Of a DNA stretch of 64,000 nt, positions 34,350-43,972 are shown piece by piece. Both the position numbers and the translations under genes were made by a program. Within the stretch, counting starts at the first letter, position 1. Every line of letters starts with the position of its first letter. The DNA lies in the NCBI RefSeq assembly GCF_014595955.1, contig NZ_JABVCF010000006.1, forward strand, positions 62,001-126,000, written 5' to 3'. Origin of the DNA: Pseudaminobacter soli (ex Zhang et al. 2022). GTDB lineage: Bacteria; Pseudomonadota; Alphaproteobacteria; Rhizobiales; Rhizobiaceae. The notes beneath the pieces are model-generated. The model was not told the origin of the DNA, searched no databases, and was given only the letters and a program-made list of their open reading frames with translations.

Positions 34350-35954
34350 TCAACTTGCTATTTCTCGGCCGATCGCCTGCAGCTTCCCAAACGCGGTGAA
34401 GCGCTTGTCGTGCCAGTTCGCGACAGCAGGATTGGGCCTATAGACTTCCCCGAGTTCGGACATTGCCGACATCGCGGTCGTGACGTCGCCATAGTGCCCA
34501 GCCGCGACCGCGGCCAGTATCGCCGAGCCGAGCAGCACCGGCTCGGGTGATGTCGAGGCAGCGACCGCCAGCCCCGTCGCATCGGCCAGCACCTGCCTGA
34601 CGAGGGGGCTTTGCCCGGCGCCGCCGCTGATGACGATGGTGTCGGTGGTGATGCCGGCCGCGCGCTGGGCGTCGATGATCTGCCGCGCGCCGTAGCCGAG
34701 CCCGCAGAGCCCCGCGAGATAGAGGCCGACGAGGCTCTCGATACTGGCATCCATGCCGATGCCGGCGATCAGCGCCTTCGTGGTCGGATCGGCAAAGGGC
34801 GCTCGGTTGCCGAGGAACTCGGGAACGACGTGCAAGGCGCCAACCAGCCGCTCGACGGCCGCCGCTCCGCCGCTTTCGGCCGCCCTCTCGGCCAGCCATG
34901 CGCCGAGGCTGACACCCTGCTCGTCGGCTAGGCGCTCTGCCTCGCCCGCTGCGGGATGCATCCGCACCAGATGGTCGATCGCGGCCCCAGCCGCCGACTG
35001 TCCGCCTTCGTTGAGCCAGAGCCCCGGGACCATAGCAGAGAAATAGGGTCCCCAGACACCCTGCACGAACGCGGCTTCTCGTGTCGTCGTCATGGAACAG
35101 GCCGAGGTGCCGAAGACATAGGCCATGCGGGTCAACACATCGCCGGGTCCGCCGCGCGCCCCGACCGTGCCGATGCCGCCGGCATGTGCGTCGATCAGGC
35201 CGGCCGCCACAGGCGTCCCCGGCTCCAAGCCGAGCTCTGCTGCGGCTTGTGCCGTCAGGCCGGCTCCGAGCGGCGTGCCGCCGGGCACGATTTCGGTGCC
35301 GATCCGCTCAAACCGCTCGTCGGCGAGCGCCCCGAGGCCGACGGCCCGGAAATAGGCCTCGTCCCAGCGCTGCTCATGCGCCAGATAGGTCCACTTGCAG
35401 GTGACCGTGCAGACGGAGCGCGCCAGGCTTCCCGTGCACCGCCAGGTCAGGAAATCGGTCAGGTCAAAGAACTGCCATGCCGAGGCGCATGTCCGAGGCA
35501 TGTTTTCGGCCAGCCAAAGCAGCTTCGGCGTCTCCATCTCGGGCGAGATGGTGCCCCCGACATAGCTCAGCACCGGCTGCGAACTGGCGTTGATACGCTG
35601 GGCCTGGTCGATCGCGCGGTGGTCCATCCAGACTATGATGTTGCGCTCTGGGTCACCTGAAGCGCCGACCGCAATCGGCGCGCCGCCCTCGCCCAGCACG
35701 ACCAGCGAGCATGTCGCGTCGAAGCCGAGGCCAGCCACCGAACGAGGCGAAATGCCGGCCGCGGCCACCGCGTCGCGAACGCAGGCGCAGACCGCACGCC
35801 AGACGTCGTTGCTGGATTGCTCCGCTATGTCGCCGGCCTCGCGCCAGAGGCGGATGTCGGCCTTCGCCGAGGCGACCATGCCGCCGGCTGCGTCGAATAC
35901 GCCCGCTCGCGCACTACCCGTGCCGACGTCGACGCCTATGAAGTAGTTGGCCAT
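34350..35954 (-). CDS. FGGY-family carbohydrate kinase, probable D-ribulokinase
   Basis: Phosphorylates a ketopentose with ATP. The N-terminal phosphate loop is IGVDVGTGSARAGVFD, the FGGY block FDATCSLVVL and WMDHRA follow, and the C-terminal domain has GLCGLGYGARQIIDAQRAAG and VISGGAGQSPLVRQVLADAT. The 534 residues and the GTGSARAGVFD N-terminus fit the D-ribulokinase/YDR109C branch. It is 7 bases after a ribitol-dehydrogenase-like gene, so the pathway would be ribitol to D-ribulose to D-ribulose 5-phosphate. L-ribulokinase is the main alternative. Confidence 0.87.
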   Translation of the reverse strand: MANYFIGVDVGTGSARAGVFDAAGGMVASAKADIRLWREAGDIAEQSSNDVWRAVCACVRDAVAAAGISPRSVAGLGFDATCSLVVLGEGGAPIAVGASGDPERNIIVWMDHRAIDQAQRINASSQPVLSYVGGTISPEMETPKLLWLAENMPRTCASAWQFFDLTDFLTWRCTGSLARSVCTVTCKWTYLAHEQRWDEAYFRAVGLGALADERFERIGTEIVPGGTPLGAGLTAQAAAELGLEPGTPVAAGLIDAHAGGIGTVGARGGPGDVLTRMAYVFGTSACSMTTTREAAFVQGVWGPYFSAMVPGLWLNEGGQSAAGAAIDHLVRMHPAAGEAERLADEQGVSLGAWLAERAAESGGAAAVERLVGALHVVPEFLGNRAPFADPTTKALIAGIGMDASIESLVGLYLAGLCGLGYGARQIIDAQRAAGITTDTIVISGGAGQSPLVRQVLADATGLAVAASTSPEPVLLGSAILAAVAAGHYGDVTTAMSAMSELGEVYRPNPAVANWHDKRFTAFGKLQAIGREIAS

Positions 35955-35961
35955 GGAAGCC

Positions 35962-36690
35962 TCACAGGTCGACGCTGTTGGGCAGGATGACGAGGTCCCG
36001 CACCACCACGTTGCGCGGACGCGTTAGCATGAACAGCACGCATTCCGCGACCTCATTCGGCTGCATCAGGCTGCCATTGGCCAGCGCTTCATCCATCTTG
36101 GACTTGGGCCAGTCGTCGAGGAGCGCCGTCACCACAGGCCCCGGAAGCACAGCGCCCACCCTCACCCCGTGCTGGGAGACCTGGCGGCGGGTCGAATGCA
36201 CGAAAGCCTGTACGGCAAACTTGGACGCCGTGTAGATCGGCTCCCAGACCACGGGCACGACGCCGGCGATCGAACTGGTGAAGACGATGTCGCCCGATTT
36301 CTGAGCGATCATGTGCGGCAGCACCGCGTGCACGCATCGGAACGCGGCGTTCACATTCAGGTTGAGAACCTTGTCCCAGACATCGGGATCGCCTTCCGCG
36401 ACCGCCCCACCAACATACGCGCCGGCATTGGCGTGGAAGATGTCCAGCCCTCCGGCCATCTCCAGGATTCGCGGCAGCATGCCGGAGACTTGCGGGCCGT
36501 CCATGAGGTCCAGCACCAGAGGAAACGCTTTCGGGCCCAGTTCCGCGCAAAGCGCCTCGAGGCGATCCCCGGCGCGGTCAATCAGCACCACACTCGCCCC
36601 TGCGGCCAGCATGTGTCGCGCGCATTCGAGGCCGATGCCGGATGCCGCGCCGGTGACAGCAGCGACCTTACCTTCGAGGGAAGCGGACAT
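35962..36690 (-). CDS. Ribitol 2-dehydrogenase-like SDR
   Basis: Classical SDR of 242 residues with [56 protein letters not shown] and the YxxxK pair in [11 protein letters not shown]. The distinctive C-terminus ([20 protein letters not shown]) matches what I recall of rhizobial and enteric ribitol 2-dehydrogenases. The ATG at 36690 follows GGAGTTCTGGA. It sits between the transporter genes and the ribulokinase gene on the same strand, giving a complete ribitol-to-ribulose 5-phosphate route. Another pentitol such as xylitol or D-arabitol is possible. Confidence 0.83.
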   Translation of the reverse strand: MSASLEGKVAAVTGAASGIGLECARHMLAAGASVVLIDRAGDRLEALCAELGPKAFPLVLDLMDGPQVSGMLPRILEMAGGLDIFHANAGAYVGGAVAEGDPDVWDKVLNLNVNAAFRCVHAVLPHMIAQKSGDIVFTSSIAGVVPVVWEPIYTASKFAVQAFVHSTRRQVSQHGVRVGAVLPGPVVTALLDDWPKSKMDEALANGSLMQPNEVAECVLFMLTRPRNVVVRDLVILPNSVDL

Positions 36691-36717
36691 TCCAGAACTC
36701 CAATGCACTAGACTAAA

Positions 36718-37968
36718 TCAGGCACGCCCGTGGCTGACGCGGGAGCGTCGGGCCAGCGAGTCGACGATCACCGCGATGGCCAGGACCGCGCCGGTGATCA
36801 TGTAGCGTAGCGACGACGACAGGTTGAGCAGCGTCAGTCCGTTCGAGATCGCCTGGATGACGATGATTCCGAGCAGCGCGGAATAGGCGCTGCCCCGACC
36901 GCCGAACAAGCTGGTTCCGCCGATGACCGCAGCGGCGATCGCGTTCAGGTTCACGTCGCCGGTACCCGCCTGCTGGCTGGACGTCGCCAGCCGGGCCGCC
37001 GACAGAACGCCCCCGACCGCCGCCAAGGTCGAGCACAGCACGAAGGCCGAGGTGTAGATGCGCCGGATGTTGATGCCCGAGCGGCGCGCCGCCTCGCGGT
37101 TGCCGCCGACGGCAAACATGGACCTGCCCCATTTCGTCCGCGTCAGGGCGTAGTCGAGGATTACGACCAGAAGGACGAAGAAGCCGAACATCCACGGCAC
37201 GCCGCGGCCGAGGTTGAGATAGTAGACCCCGAACTCCAGGAGGGCGGTCAGGGCCAGCGCCTTGACCACGAGGAAGGTCATCGGGGCGGCGGTCAGGCCG
37301 GCCGCGCGCCGGCGGCGCATCACGGAAAATCCGGACAGGACCAGGACCAGGCCGGGAATCAGCGCCAGCGTGTGCGACAGCCAGGCGGGCATGATCAGGA
37401 TCTGCCCGAACGAAACCAGCGCCGAGGCATAGGGCAGGTTTATCGAGCCCGTCGGGCCGAGGATGTAGAGTTGCATGCCGAGGATGGCGAGCAGGCCTGC
37501 GAGCGAGGCGATGAAGCTCGGCATGCCCAGCCTGTTGTAGAGGAATGCGTAGACGAAGCCGACGACCATGCCGGAACCGATCGCCGCGAGGATCGCACCG
37601 GCCACCGGCCAGCCGCTGTTGACCCACAGTACCCCGACCAGGGCGGAGGCAAAGCCGCTCATGGAGCCGACGGAGAGGTCGATCTCGCCGAGCATCAGCA
37701 CGCAGACGATGCCCAGCGATATGACGCCGACCGTGGCGCAGTCGAAGAGAAGGTTGACGAGGTTGTTCGGAGCCAGGAAGACCGGGTTGAGGCTGGAGAA
37801 GACGACGGATATCAGCACCAGGCCGACGAAAACCGGCAGCATGCCGAGATCGCCCGATCGCACCCGATCGACGAAGCTCCAGAACAGGTCGACCAATCCC
37901 TCTTCATGCCGTACGCGCACGTCGCTGCGGTCGAGCGCGGGCGTGGCTGCACCGTCTTTGCTGCTCAT
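36718..37968 (-). CDS. Sugar or polyol ABC transporter permease (XylH-like)
   Basis: Inner-membrane permease, 416 residues with ten or more hydrophobic segments. Family marks are GIVCVLMLGEIDLSVGSMSG, YNRLGMPSFIASLAG, SMFAVGGNREAARRSGINIR and IGGTSLFGGRGSAYSALLG. The length and the insertion between the membrane blocks resemble XylH rather than the shorter RbsC. Its ATG overlaps the stop of the ATPase gene (ATGA). With the binding protein and ATPase it should import the polyol handled by the dehydrogenase and kinase. Confidence 0.9.
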   Translation of the reverse strand: MSSKDGAATPALDRSDVRVRHEEGLVDLFWSFVDRVRSGDLGMLPVFVGLVLISVVFSSLNPVFLAPNNLVNLLFDCATVGVISLGIVCVLMLGEIDLSVGSMSGFASALVGVLWVNSGWPVAGAILAAIGSGMVVGFVYAFLYNRLGMPSFIASLAGLLAILGMQLYILGPTGSINLPYASALVSFGQILIMPAWLSHTLALIPGLVLVLSGFSVMRRRRAAGLTAAPMTFLVVKALALTALLEFGVYYLNLGRGVPWMFGFFVLLVVILDYALTRTKWGRSMFAVGGNREAARRSGINIRRIYTSAFVLCSTLAAVGGVLSAARLATSSQQAGTGDVNLNAIAAAVIGGTSLFGGRGSAYSALLGIIVIQAISNGLTLLNLSSSLRYMITGAVLAIAVIVDSLARRSRVSHGRA

Positions 37969-38783
37969 GGGTGCTGCTCCAGGGCCTGCTCGTGGACGGA
38001 TTTGCTATCCTGTCGGCGCGAGACCGCGTTCTCTGTCGCCCCCATGATGGCGGCGACTAGTTCCTGGTTGGAGGTCTCAGGCGTAAAGATGCCGTTGTTG
38101 CGGCCGAGCCGCAGGACGACGATGCGGTCGGCGACCGCCCGAACGTCCTCCATGTTGTGACTGATGACGATGACGCCGAGACCGCGGTCCCGAACCCGAT
38201 CGACCAGGTTGAGGACCTCCGCCGTCTGGGCCACGCCGAGCGCCGCCGTCGGCTCGTCCAGCATGATGATCTTGGGGCTGAGGAGCAGTGAACGCGCGAT
38301 CGCCACGGTCTGCCGCTGGCCGCCCGAGAGAGACGCGATCGGCTCGCGCACGGATGGTATGCGCGCCGCCAGTTCCTTCAGCAGCGTCCAGGCGCGCACC
38401 TCCATCTGGACCTCGTCCAGCCGGTACGGAGACAGTTCGTGGCCGAGGAACAGATTGGCGACGACATCGAGGTTCTCGCAAAGCGCAAGGTCCTGGAAGA
38501 CCGTCGCAATGCCCATGTTCAGCGCAGTACCGGGATTGCTGAGCGTCACCTCCCGGCCGTCGAACTCGATGGTGCCCGAAGTCGGCTGATGCACGCCCGC
38601 CAGTATCTTGATCAGGGTGGACTTGCCGGCGCCATTGTCGCCGACCAGCGCGACCACCTCGCCCGCATGCACGTCCAGGTCGATGTCGGTGAGGGCCGAG
38701 ACCGCTCCGAACTTCTTGCTGACGTTGCGCAGGCTGAGGATCGGCTTTCCGCTTGCGGGGGCCTTCCCGGTTCCTTCGGTCAT
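37965..38783 (-). CDS. Sugar or polyol ABC transporter ATP-binding protein, single domain
   Basis: ATPase of the importer with only one nucleotide-binding domain (272 residues): Walker A ALVGDNGAGKSTLIKILAG, signature IASLSGGQRQTVAIARSLL, Walker B KIIMLDEPTAALGVAQ and switch VISHNMEDVRA. Most RbsA/XylG partners carry two domains; half-size versions like this are found with XylH-type permeases in alphaproteobacteria and must act as dimers. The start at 38783 follows AGGACCCACGGG; the frame extends upstream to 38894 over the end of the binding-protein gene. Confidence 0.9.
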   Translation of the reverse strand: MTEGTGKAPASGKPILSLRNVSKKFGAVSALTDIDLDVHAGEVVALVGDNGAGKSTLIKILAGVHQPTSGTIEFDGREVTLSNPGTALNMGIATVFQDLALCENLDVVANLFLGHELSPYRLDEVQMEVRAWTLLKELAARIPSVREPIASLSGGQRQTVAIARSLLLSPKIIMLDEPTAALGVAQTAEVLNLVDRVRDRGLGVIVISHNMEDVRAVADRIVVLRLGRNNGIFTPETSNQELVAAIMGATENAVSRRQDSKSVHEQALEQHP

Positions 38784-38856
38784 CCCGTGGGTCCTGTCCT
38801 CGCTAGTGCCAATAGCCCGGCCGGAAGGCTCCGGCCGGACTAGACCTCGGATGAGG

Positions 38857-39909
38857 CTACTGAGTGATGCCGAGCTTCTTGCAGCCCTCGGCATACTCGC
38901 CGGTGCAGATTTCCTCGGGCTTCTGGATGCCCTTGTCGAAGATCTCCGCCTTGATGTTCTCGGACGTGACGACCGCCGGCACGAACAACTCGGACGGCGT
39001 GTCGTAGAGCGTCGTCTTCGCTTCCGGCGTCTCGCCCTTCAGGAACTTCACCGCGACATTGGCAGCGGCAGCGGCCACGATCTCCGAAGGCTTGGAGATG
39101 GTGTTGTACTGGTCGCCGGAAATGATCAATTGCAGCGCGGCGATCGTCGCGTCGTTGCCGGTCACCGGAGGCACCGGATTGACGCCGGCGGCCTTGAACG
39201 CGGCGACGGCGCCGCCGCCCGTGCCGTCATTTGCGGCCACGACGCCCTTGATGTCGGCGCCGAAGCGGGTGATCTGGCCCGCGGTCCATTCCTGCGCCTT
39301 CGGCGGCGCCCAGTCCGGCGTGTCGAACTCGGCCAAGGTCTTGAAGCCGGATCCTTCGAGGCCCTTGTGGATGCCATCGCGGATCAGGCCTGCGGCGGCG
39401 TCGGTCGGCGAGCCGTTGATCTGCAGCACGCCAGAGCCTTCCGGCACGCCCGACTTCTTCATGTGCTGGACCAGCGATTCCGCGATCGCCTTGCCGATGC
39501 CTTCGTTGTCGAACGAGACGTAGTAGTCGGCCGGCTTGTTGGGGATCGGCCGGTCATAGGCGATAACCTTGATGCCCTGCGACTGCGCCAGGGTGACGAG
39601 ACCGGCTGCCGCGGCAGAATCGACCGGGTCGAGCACGATGACCTTGGCGCCCTGGGCGATCACCGAGTTGAATTGCTGCTGCTGCAGCGCAACGTCGGCG
39701 TTGGCGTTCTGATAGACAACCGTGCACTTGGGGCAAAGCTTGTCCATCTCTGCCTTGAAGCCCGGATAGTCATGCTGCTCATAGCGAGTCGATGCCTGGT
39801 CCGGCATCAGAAACGCCACCGTGGCATCCTCCTGCGCCCATGCCGCGCTGCTCATGAGTGCCAGCGCAAGCGCCCCGATTGCAGTGAATGTCTTGTGTGA
39901 AGTCTTCAT
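38857..39909 (-). CDS. Sugar or polyol ABC transporter substrate-binding protein
   Basis: Periplasmic binding protein of the RbsB/XylF type, 350 residues. The signal peptide is KTFTAIGALALALMSSAAWA, followed by mature EDATVAFLMPDQASTRYEQH, VIVLDPVDSAAAAGLV, VIAYDRPIPNKPADYYVSFD and AANDGTGGGAVAAFKAAG. The block YDRPI and NDG are typical of xylose-type receptors. The C-terminus has four cysteines (with CTGEYAEGCKKLG), suggesting disulfides. The start follows CGGAGGAACAAGAGC. It lies 31 bases after the AraC regulator gene. Confidence 0.9.
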   Translation of the reverse strand: MKTSHKTFTAIGALALALMSSAAWAQEDATVAFLMPDQASTRYEQHDYPGFKAEMDKLCPKCTVVYQNANADVALQQQQFNSVIAQGAKVIVLDPVDSAAAAGLVTLAQSQGIKVIAYDRPIPNKPADYYVSFDNEGIGKAIAESLVQHMKKSGVPEGSGVLQINGSPTDAAAGLIRDGIHKGLEGSGFKTLAEFDTPDWAPPKAQEWTAGQITRFGADIKGVVAANDGTGGGAVAAFKAAGVNPVPPVTGNDATIAALQLIISGDQYNTISKPSEIVAAAAANVAVKFLKGETPEAKTTLYDTPSELFVPAVVTSENIKAEIFDKGIQKPEEICTGEYAEGCKKLGITQ

Positions 39910-39940
39910 GCTCTTGTTCCTCCGATCGAGTGTCATTTCC

Positions 39941-40972
39941 TCAGCCCGGCCCTGTGGCGGTGCCGGCCTGCCCGTCCTCCGCCGTGCCCGGCGTGCGACG
40001 CCGTGTTTGGGCAAAGCGATCCTTGTCGCGGGCCGCGAAGCCCGCACTCGTCTTTCCGTCGATCTCTGCTGTCTTCTCGGGACTTGGCCGCCGACGGCTG
40101 CCGCGATCTTTCTGCTCGTCCATTCTCAGCAGGCGGAACTGCGACGGCGTCATGCCCTTCTCGGCGCGGAACTGCCTGTTGAAATTCGAAAGATTGTTGA
40201 AGCCCACTTCGAAGCAGATGTCGGTGATGGCCGCCTGCTCGTCGCTCATCAGGATCTGGCAGGCGAGGTTGATGCGCAGCCGCTTCACATACTGCACGAG
40301 CGTCATGCCGGTGTGCTTGCGGAAGGCGCGGGAGAACGCGCTGGTCGACTGGCCCGCGATCGCCGCAAGCTCTGCTTCGGTGAACGGTTGGGTGAGGTTT
40401 TCGCGCAGAAACGCCAGCGCCTTGTTGATGCCGACCGACATGTAACCCGAGGGGTCGGGCAGGTAGCTGGCGCTGGCGAGGGCCTTATGCTGACCGCGGC
40501 TCAGGTGTCCGAGCATCGAAAGGAAGAGTTCGATGCGGCGCACGCCCTGCGCATCCATCAGTTCCTGCATGAGTGGCGCGACCTGCCGGCTGGTCTCATC
40601 GGAGAATAGGACGCCGCGGCGCGACCGCTCGAGCAGTGGCTGCAAAGCCGCGAGTTCGGGCAATGCCGCCTGAACGCCAGCAATAAATTGTTCGCTGAAC
40701 TGGACGACCTGGCAGCGCAGCGGCACGGTCGTTTCCTTCGGTATGTGGCTGACCCAGTTGTGCGGCAGGTTCGGACCTGTCAGGACCAGATTGCCGGGCT
40801 CGAACTCACCGATGAAGTCCCCGACGAAATAGCGGCCGCGCGTCGCCACTACGAGGTGAAGCTCGTATTCAGGATGGAAGTGCCACCGCACCGTGCGGAA
40901 CGGGTATCCGTGCGACCACGCCGCGAACGACTCGCCGGGTCTAATCTGGACAACTTCCAGATCGGGTTCCAC
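39941..40972 (-). CDS. AraC-family transcriptional regulator
   Basis: Activator expected to respond to the polyol or sugar imported by the downstream operon. The N-terminal cupin part has RWHFHPEYELHLVVATRGRY, and the C-terminal double helix-turn-helix spans about residues 195-290, with AGQSTSAFSRAFRKHTGMTL and ITDICFEVGFNNLSNFNRQF. The frame opens at 41005, but GTG 40972 has GGGAGGA six bases upstream. A basic, low-complexity tail of about 45 residues follows the DNA-binding domain and is probably disordered. Gene order suggests cotranscription with the ABC importer. Confidence 0.88.
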   Translation of the reverse strand: MEPDLEVVQIRPGESFAAWSHGYPFRTVRWHFHPEYELHLVVATRGRYFVGDFIGEFEPGNLVLTGPNLPHNWVSHIPKETTVPLRCQVVQFSEQFIAGVQAALPELAALQPLLERSRRGVLFSDETSRQVAPLMQELMDAQGVRRIELFLSMLGHLSRGQHKALASASYLPDPSGYMSVGINKALAFLRENLTQPFTEAELAAIAGQSTSAFSRAFRKHTGMTLVQYVKRLRINLACQILMSDEQAAITDICFEVGFNNLSNFNRQFRAEKGMTPSQFRLLRMDEQKDRGSRRRPSPEKTAEIDGKTSAGFAARDKDRFAQTRRRTPGTAEDGQAGTATGPG

Positions 40973-41493
40973 CTTGCTTCCTCCCGTGAGCGCCGCAGCA
41001 CCCACACTTTGCCTTCGGCCGCGTCTTCGGGCGGCTCATTGTCAACGAGGTTAGCCCCTGTGAAAACGTGGCGCCACCACATTACCGCGGCACGGATGAT
41101 ACTTTTTTGACCAGTAGGAGCTCAGAAGTAGCGCATTTTTGCGGTGCAACCTAGGCAAGTTGGGGAAGGCGCTCTTCCGTTTTCATCTGGCGACATACAC
41201 GGGCGAGAAGGGAACGATTGCTGCACGAGGGAGCGCGCCGCCAGAGGCCCGCTCTGGTCTGCCAGACGTACCTACTGGCTTTGATGGCCAAGTTGCCGGG
41301 CTAGCTGACGCCCATCAAACGCCGGTCTCGGCTGCTGAGCCGATTGCAGCCGAGTCGCGGGAAGAGTATTGCCCGAACCATGCCTCGACTCGGTATCGAG
41401 CGATGCACAAGTGCCAGAGCCGGAATGCGCTTTTTCGGCGTCCTGCTCGGAGCTCCGTCGTGCTTTCGGGCCGACAGGTTACAGGAGATAGCC
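40973..41493. promoter_or_regulatory. Divergent intergenic region with a structured leader of the Liv-type gene
   Basis: About 520 bases between the AraC gene (minus) and the Liv-type binding protein (plus). Two inverted repeats lie close together: TTTGATGG (41281-41288) pairs with CCATCAAA (41313-41320), and CTCGGCTG (41328-41335) pairs with CAGCCGAG (41348-41355). They fall about 140-210 bases upstream of the 41494 start, where an mRNA leader could fold. No known riboswitch was recognised. No convincing coding frame is present. Confidence 0.5.
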
Positions 41494-42600
41494 ATGAACA
41501 TGAAAGTCCTTGCAGGCGCTTCGCTTGTTGCGCTGTTTGCATTTGGCTCGGCGGCGCACGCCGATATCACGATCGGCCTCGTCGCACCGGTTACCGGTCC
41601 GGTGGCGGCTTACGGCGACCAGGTCAAGAACGGCGCGCAAGCGGCCGTGGAAGCCATCAACCAGAAGGGCGGTATCCTCGGCGAGAAGGTCGTGCTGAAG
41701 CTCACCGACGATGCCGGCGATCCCAAGCAAGGGGTCTCGTCCGCCAATCTCCTGGTTGGCGAGGGCGTGAAGTATATCGTCGGTCCAGTCACGTCAGGCG
41801 TCGCCATCCCTGCCTCCGACGTGTTTGCCGAAAACGGCATCCTGATGGTGACCCCGACGGCCACCGCTCCTGAACTGACCACCCGCGGCCTCACCAATGT
41901 TCTACGCACCTGCGGTCGCGACGACCAGCAGGCCGAAGTGGCTGCCGCCTATGTACTGCAGCATCTGAAGGACAAGCGCGTCGCCGTCATCCATGACAAG
42001 GGCACATACGGCAAAGGCCTGGCCGACGCCTTCAAGGCCGCCATCAACGCCGGCGGCTTGACCGAAGTGCAGTACAGTTCGCTCAACCCGGGCGAGAAGG
42101 ATTATTCCGCGCTGATCACGCGCCTCAAGGACGACAACGTCGAGGTGATCTATTTCGGCGGCTACCATCCCGAGGGTGGCCTTCTCGCCCGCCAGTTGCG
42201 CGACCACGGCGTCAACGCCCTGATCATCGGCGGCGAGGGTCTGTCGAACACCGAATACTGGGCGATTGCCAACGATGCGGCAGCCGGCACGCTGTTCACC
42301 AACGCCGCAGATGCCCTGAAGAACCCGGCCTCAGCCGAGGCGGTCAAGATCCTCAACGAGAAGGGCATCCCGCCGGAGGCATTTACGCTCAACGCCTACG
42401 CGGCGGTCGAGGTGCTCAAGGCTGGCATCGAGAAGGCCGGCGCATCCGATGATCCGGCGGCCGTCACCGCCGCGCTCAAGACGGGTGAGCCGATCGCCAC
42501 CGCAATCGGCAGCCTGACCTACGGCGAAAGCGGCGATCTGACCTCGCCGAGCTTCTCAATGTTCAAGTGGGAAGGCGGCAACATCGTCGCGGCGGAATAA
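41494..42600 (+). CDS. Branched-chain amino acid-type ABC substrate-binding protein (LivJ-like)
   Basis: Periplasmic receptor of the Leu/Ile/Val type, 368 residues. The signal peptide is [20 protein letters not shown] (cleavage after AHA), followed by the family opening [47 protein letters not shown]-like [14 protein letters not shown] and [20 protein letters not shown]. The start follows CAGGAGATAGCC. No permease or ATPase gene is adjacent, so it must use a transporter encoded elsewhere. A strong terminator follows directly, so it is a single-gene unit. Confidence 0.93.
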   Translation: MNMKVLAGASLVALFAFGSAAHADITIGLVAPVTGPVAAYGDQVKNGAQAAVEAINQKGGILGEKVVLKLTDDAGDPKQGVSSANLLVGEGVKYIVGPVTSGVAIPASDVFAENGILMVTPTATAPELTTRGLTNVLRTCGRDDQQAEVAAAYVLQHLKDKRVAVIHDKGTYGKGLADAFKAAINAGGLTEVQYSSLNPGEKDYSALITRLKDDNVEVIYFGGYHPEGGLLARQLRDHGVNALIIGGEGLSNTEYWAIANDAAAGTLFTNAADALKNPASAEAVKILNEKGIPPEAFTLNAYAAVEVLKAGIEKAGASDDPAAVTAALKTGEPIATAIGSLTYGESGDLTSPSFSMFKWEGGNIVAAE

Positions 42601-42619
42601 CGTTCCGCGAACTCTGCAA

Positions 42620-42656
42620 AACGAGGCCGGGATGCAAATCCCGGCCTCGTTCTTTT
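42620..42656 (+). terminator. Rho-independent terminator
   Basis: A perfect 14-base-pair stem (AACGAGGCCGGGAT, loop GCAA) is followed by CTTTT, 19 bases after the LivJ-like stop. This is the clearest intrinsic terminator in the window. Confidence 0.9.
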
Positions 42657-42730
42657 GGTCTGGGGCTCAGGCCGCCTGGGTCACCCGCAGGCACGACCGT
42701 GGCTAGGCACATGACAGTAAGCGGATGCAG

Positions 42731-43972
42731 TCAGGGCATCGACTGTCTGAATGCCATTGACGCTTGTCGACATGTTCCGGTTGCCGTGCCCTGAGGGACG
42801 ACGCCCGGGGAGGCCTCGTCCGAAGCGATATGGGTACGATTCCTTCCTTCTCGCTTGGCCCGGTAGAGCGCGCCGTCCGCACGCTCGATCACGGAATCTA
42901 TGCTTTCCCCGCCTGGCGACTCGGCCACACCTATGCTCACCGTAACCGTATGGGAGAATGGAACGCCTTCGTGAGAGCCGGCGGCAAAGGCGGCCCGGAG
43001 CCCTTCGGCGAATGCCCGCCCAGCAATGAGATTGGTCGCTGGGAGCAACGCAACGAACTCCTCGCCCCCAAGGCGCCCTATGATGCAGCCCGAATCCTTA
43101 GAAGCCTGCCGCAAAAGGTTTGCGAGCCCCTGGATCACGTTGTCGCCCGTCAGATGGCCGAAGGTGTCGTTGACCCTCTTGAACTGATCGATGTCCAGGA
43201 TCAGTAGCACTGCCGGAAGGCCGGGGCGGACATCCCGCAAAACCGGTTCGGCGACGATGAAGAAGCCGCGACGGTTGAGGATACCGGTCAGCGGATCGGT
43301 CAAAGATTGCGCCGCGAGATCCTTCATGACGTCCGTGGTGATGCGAAGCAGGAACAGGATCGCGGTCGCGAACCAGCTCAGCATCGCAAATACCTTGAAA
43401 CTGACCACCCATAGCGAGCCCGCTACCTCCGCCTCGGCCTGAAGGGGACCTTCGTAGACATAGGTCACGATCGGGCGGGCGATCAGCGTGGCGGCGGTCA
43501 GCGCGAAGGTCGCGAAGAGCAGGCGATCGATAGCATCTTGCCGTGCGGCCTTCGCGATCGTCCACGCGCCAATCAGGAACATGGCTGCGGCCCCGGCACT
43601 GGATGTCGCGCCACGTCCGAAGATGCTGGGATCGATGAAGACAAACCAGATCCCGCAGACGACCGTGGCAAGGAAAACAGGGATGAGAATCCGGTCGAAA
43701 GAGTGCCCGGCATAACGCAGGACAGCGCCGCGGACTGCAAAAAAGGCTACCCCCACCAGCAGTAAGTTCGCCACGAACGAAAACGGGGTTGGATTCGCAA
43801 GAACGATCCGCGCGAAGTCGAGCGACGTGCCAAGCGTCGCGCAAGCGTAGGCCAGCGTCCAATTGAACACATGCATTCGTTCCTGTTGGCGGTGCCACAG
43901 GACGAAGAATGTTACTGAAAGTGTCGCCGAAAGAAGCGGCAGAATAGCCGAAAGCAGATATGACCTATCCAT
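42731..43972 (-). CDS. Membrane-bound diguanylate cyclase (GGDEF domain)
   Basis: Makes cyclic di-GMP. About six or seven hydrophobic helices fill the first 230 residues, serving as a membrane sensor. The C-terminal GGDEF domain (about 245-400) has SLTDPLTGILNRRGFFIVAE, LLILDIDQFKRVNDTFGHLT, the active site RLGGEEFVALLP and VTVSIGVAESP. The GGEEF form is catalytically competent. The RxxD inhibitory site seven residues before the loop arginine is absent (DSGC in that place), so product inhibition is probably weak. The start at 43972 follows GGGGGACGT. No phosphodiesterase domain is fused. The target process is unknown. Confidence 0.9.
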   Translation of the reverse strand: MDRSYLLSAILPLLSATLSVTFFVLWHRQQERMHVFNWTLAYACATLGTSLDFARIVLANPTPFSFVANLLLVGVAFFAVRGAVLRYAGHSFDRILIPVFLATVVCGIWFVFIDPSIFGRGATSSAGAAAMFLIGAWTIAKAARQDAIDRLLFATFALTAATLIARPIVTYVYEGPLQAEAEVAGSLWVVSFKVFAMLSWFATAILFLLRITTDVMKDLAAQSLTDPLTGILNRRGFFIVAEPVLRDVRPGLPAVLLILDIDQFKRVNDTFGHLTGDNVIQGLANLLRQASKDSGCIIGRLGGEEFVALLPATNLIAGRAFAEGLRAAFAAGSHEGVPFSHTVTVSIGVAESPGGESIDSVIERADGALYRAKREGRNRTHIASDEASPGVVPQGTATGTCRQASMAFRQSMP

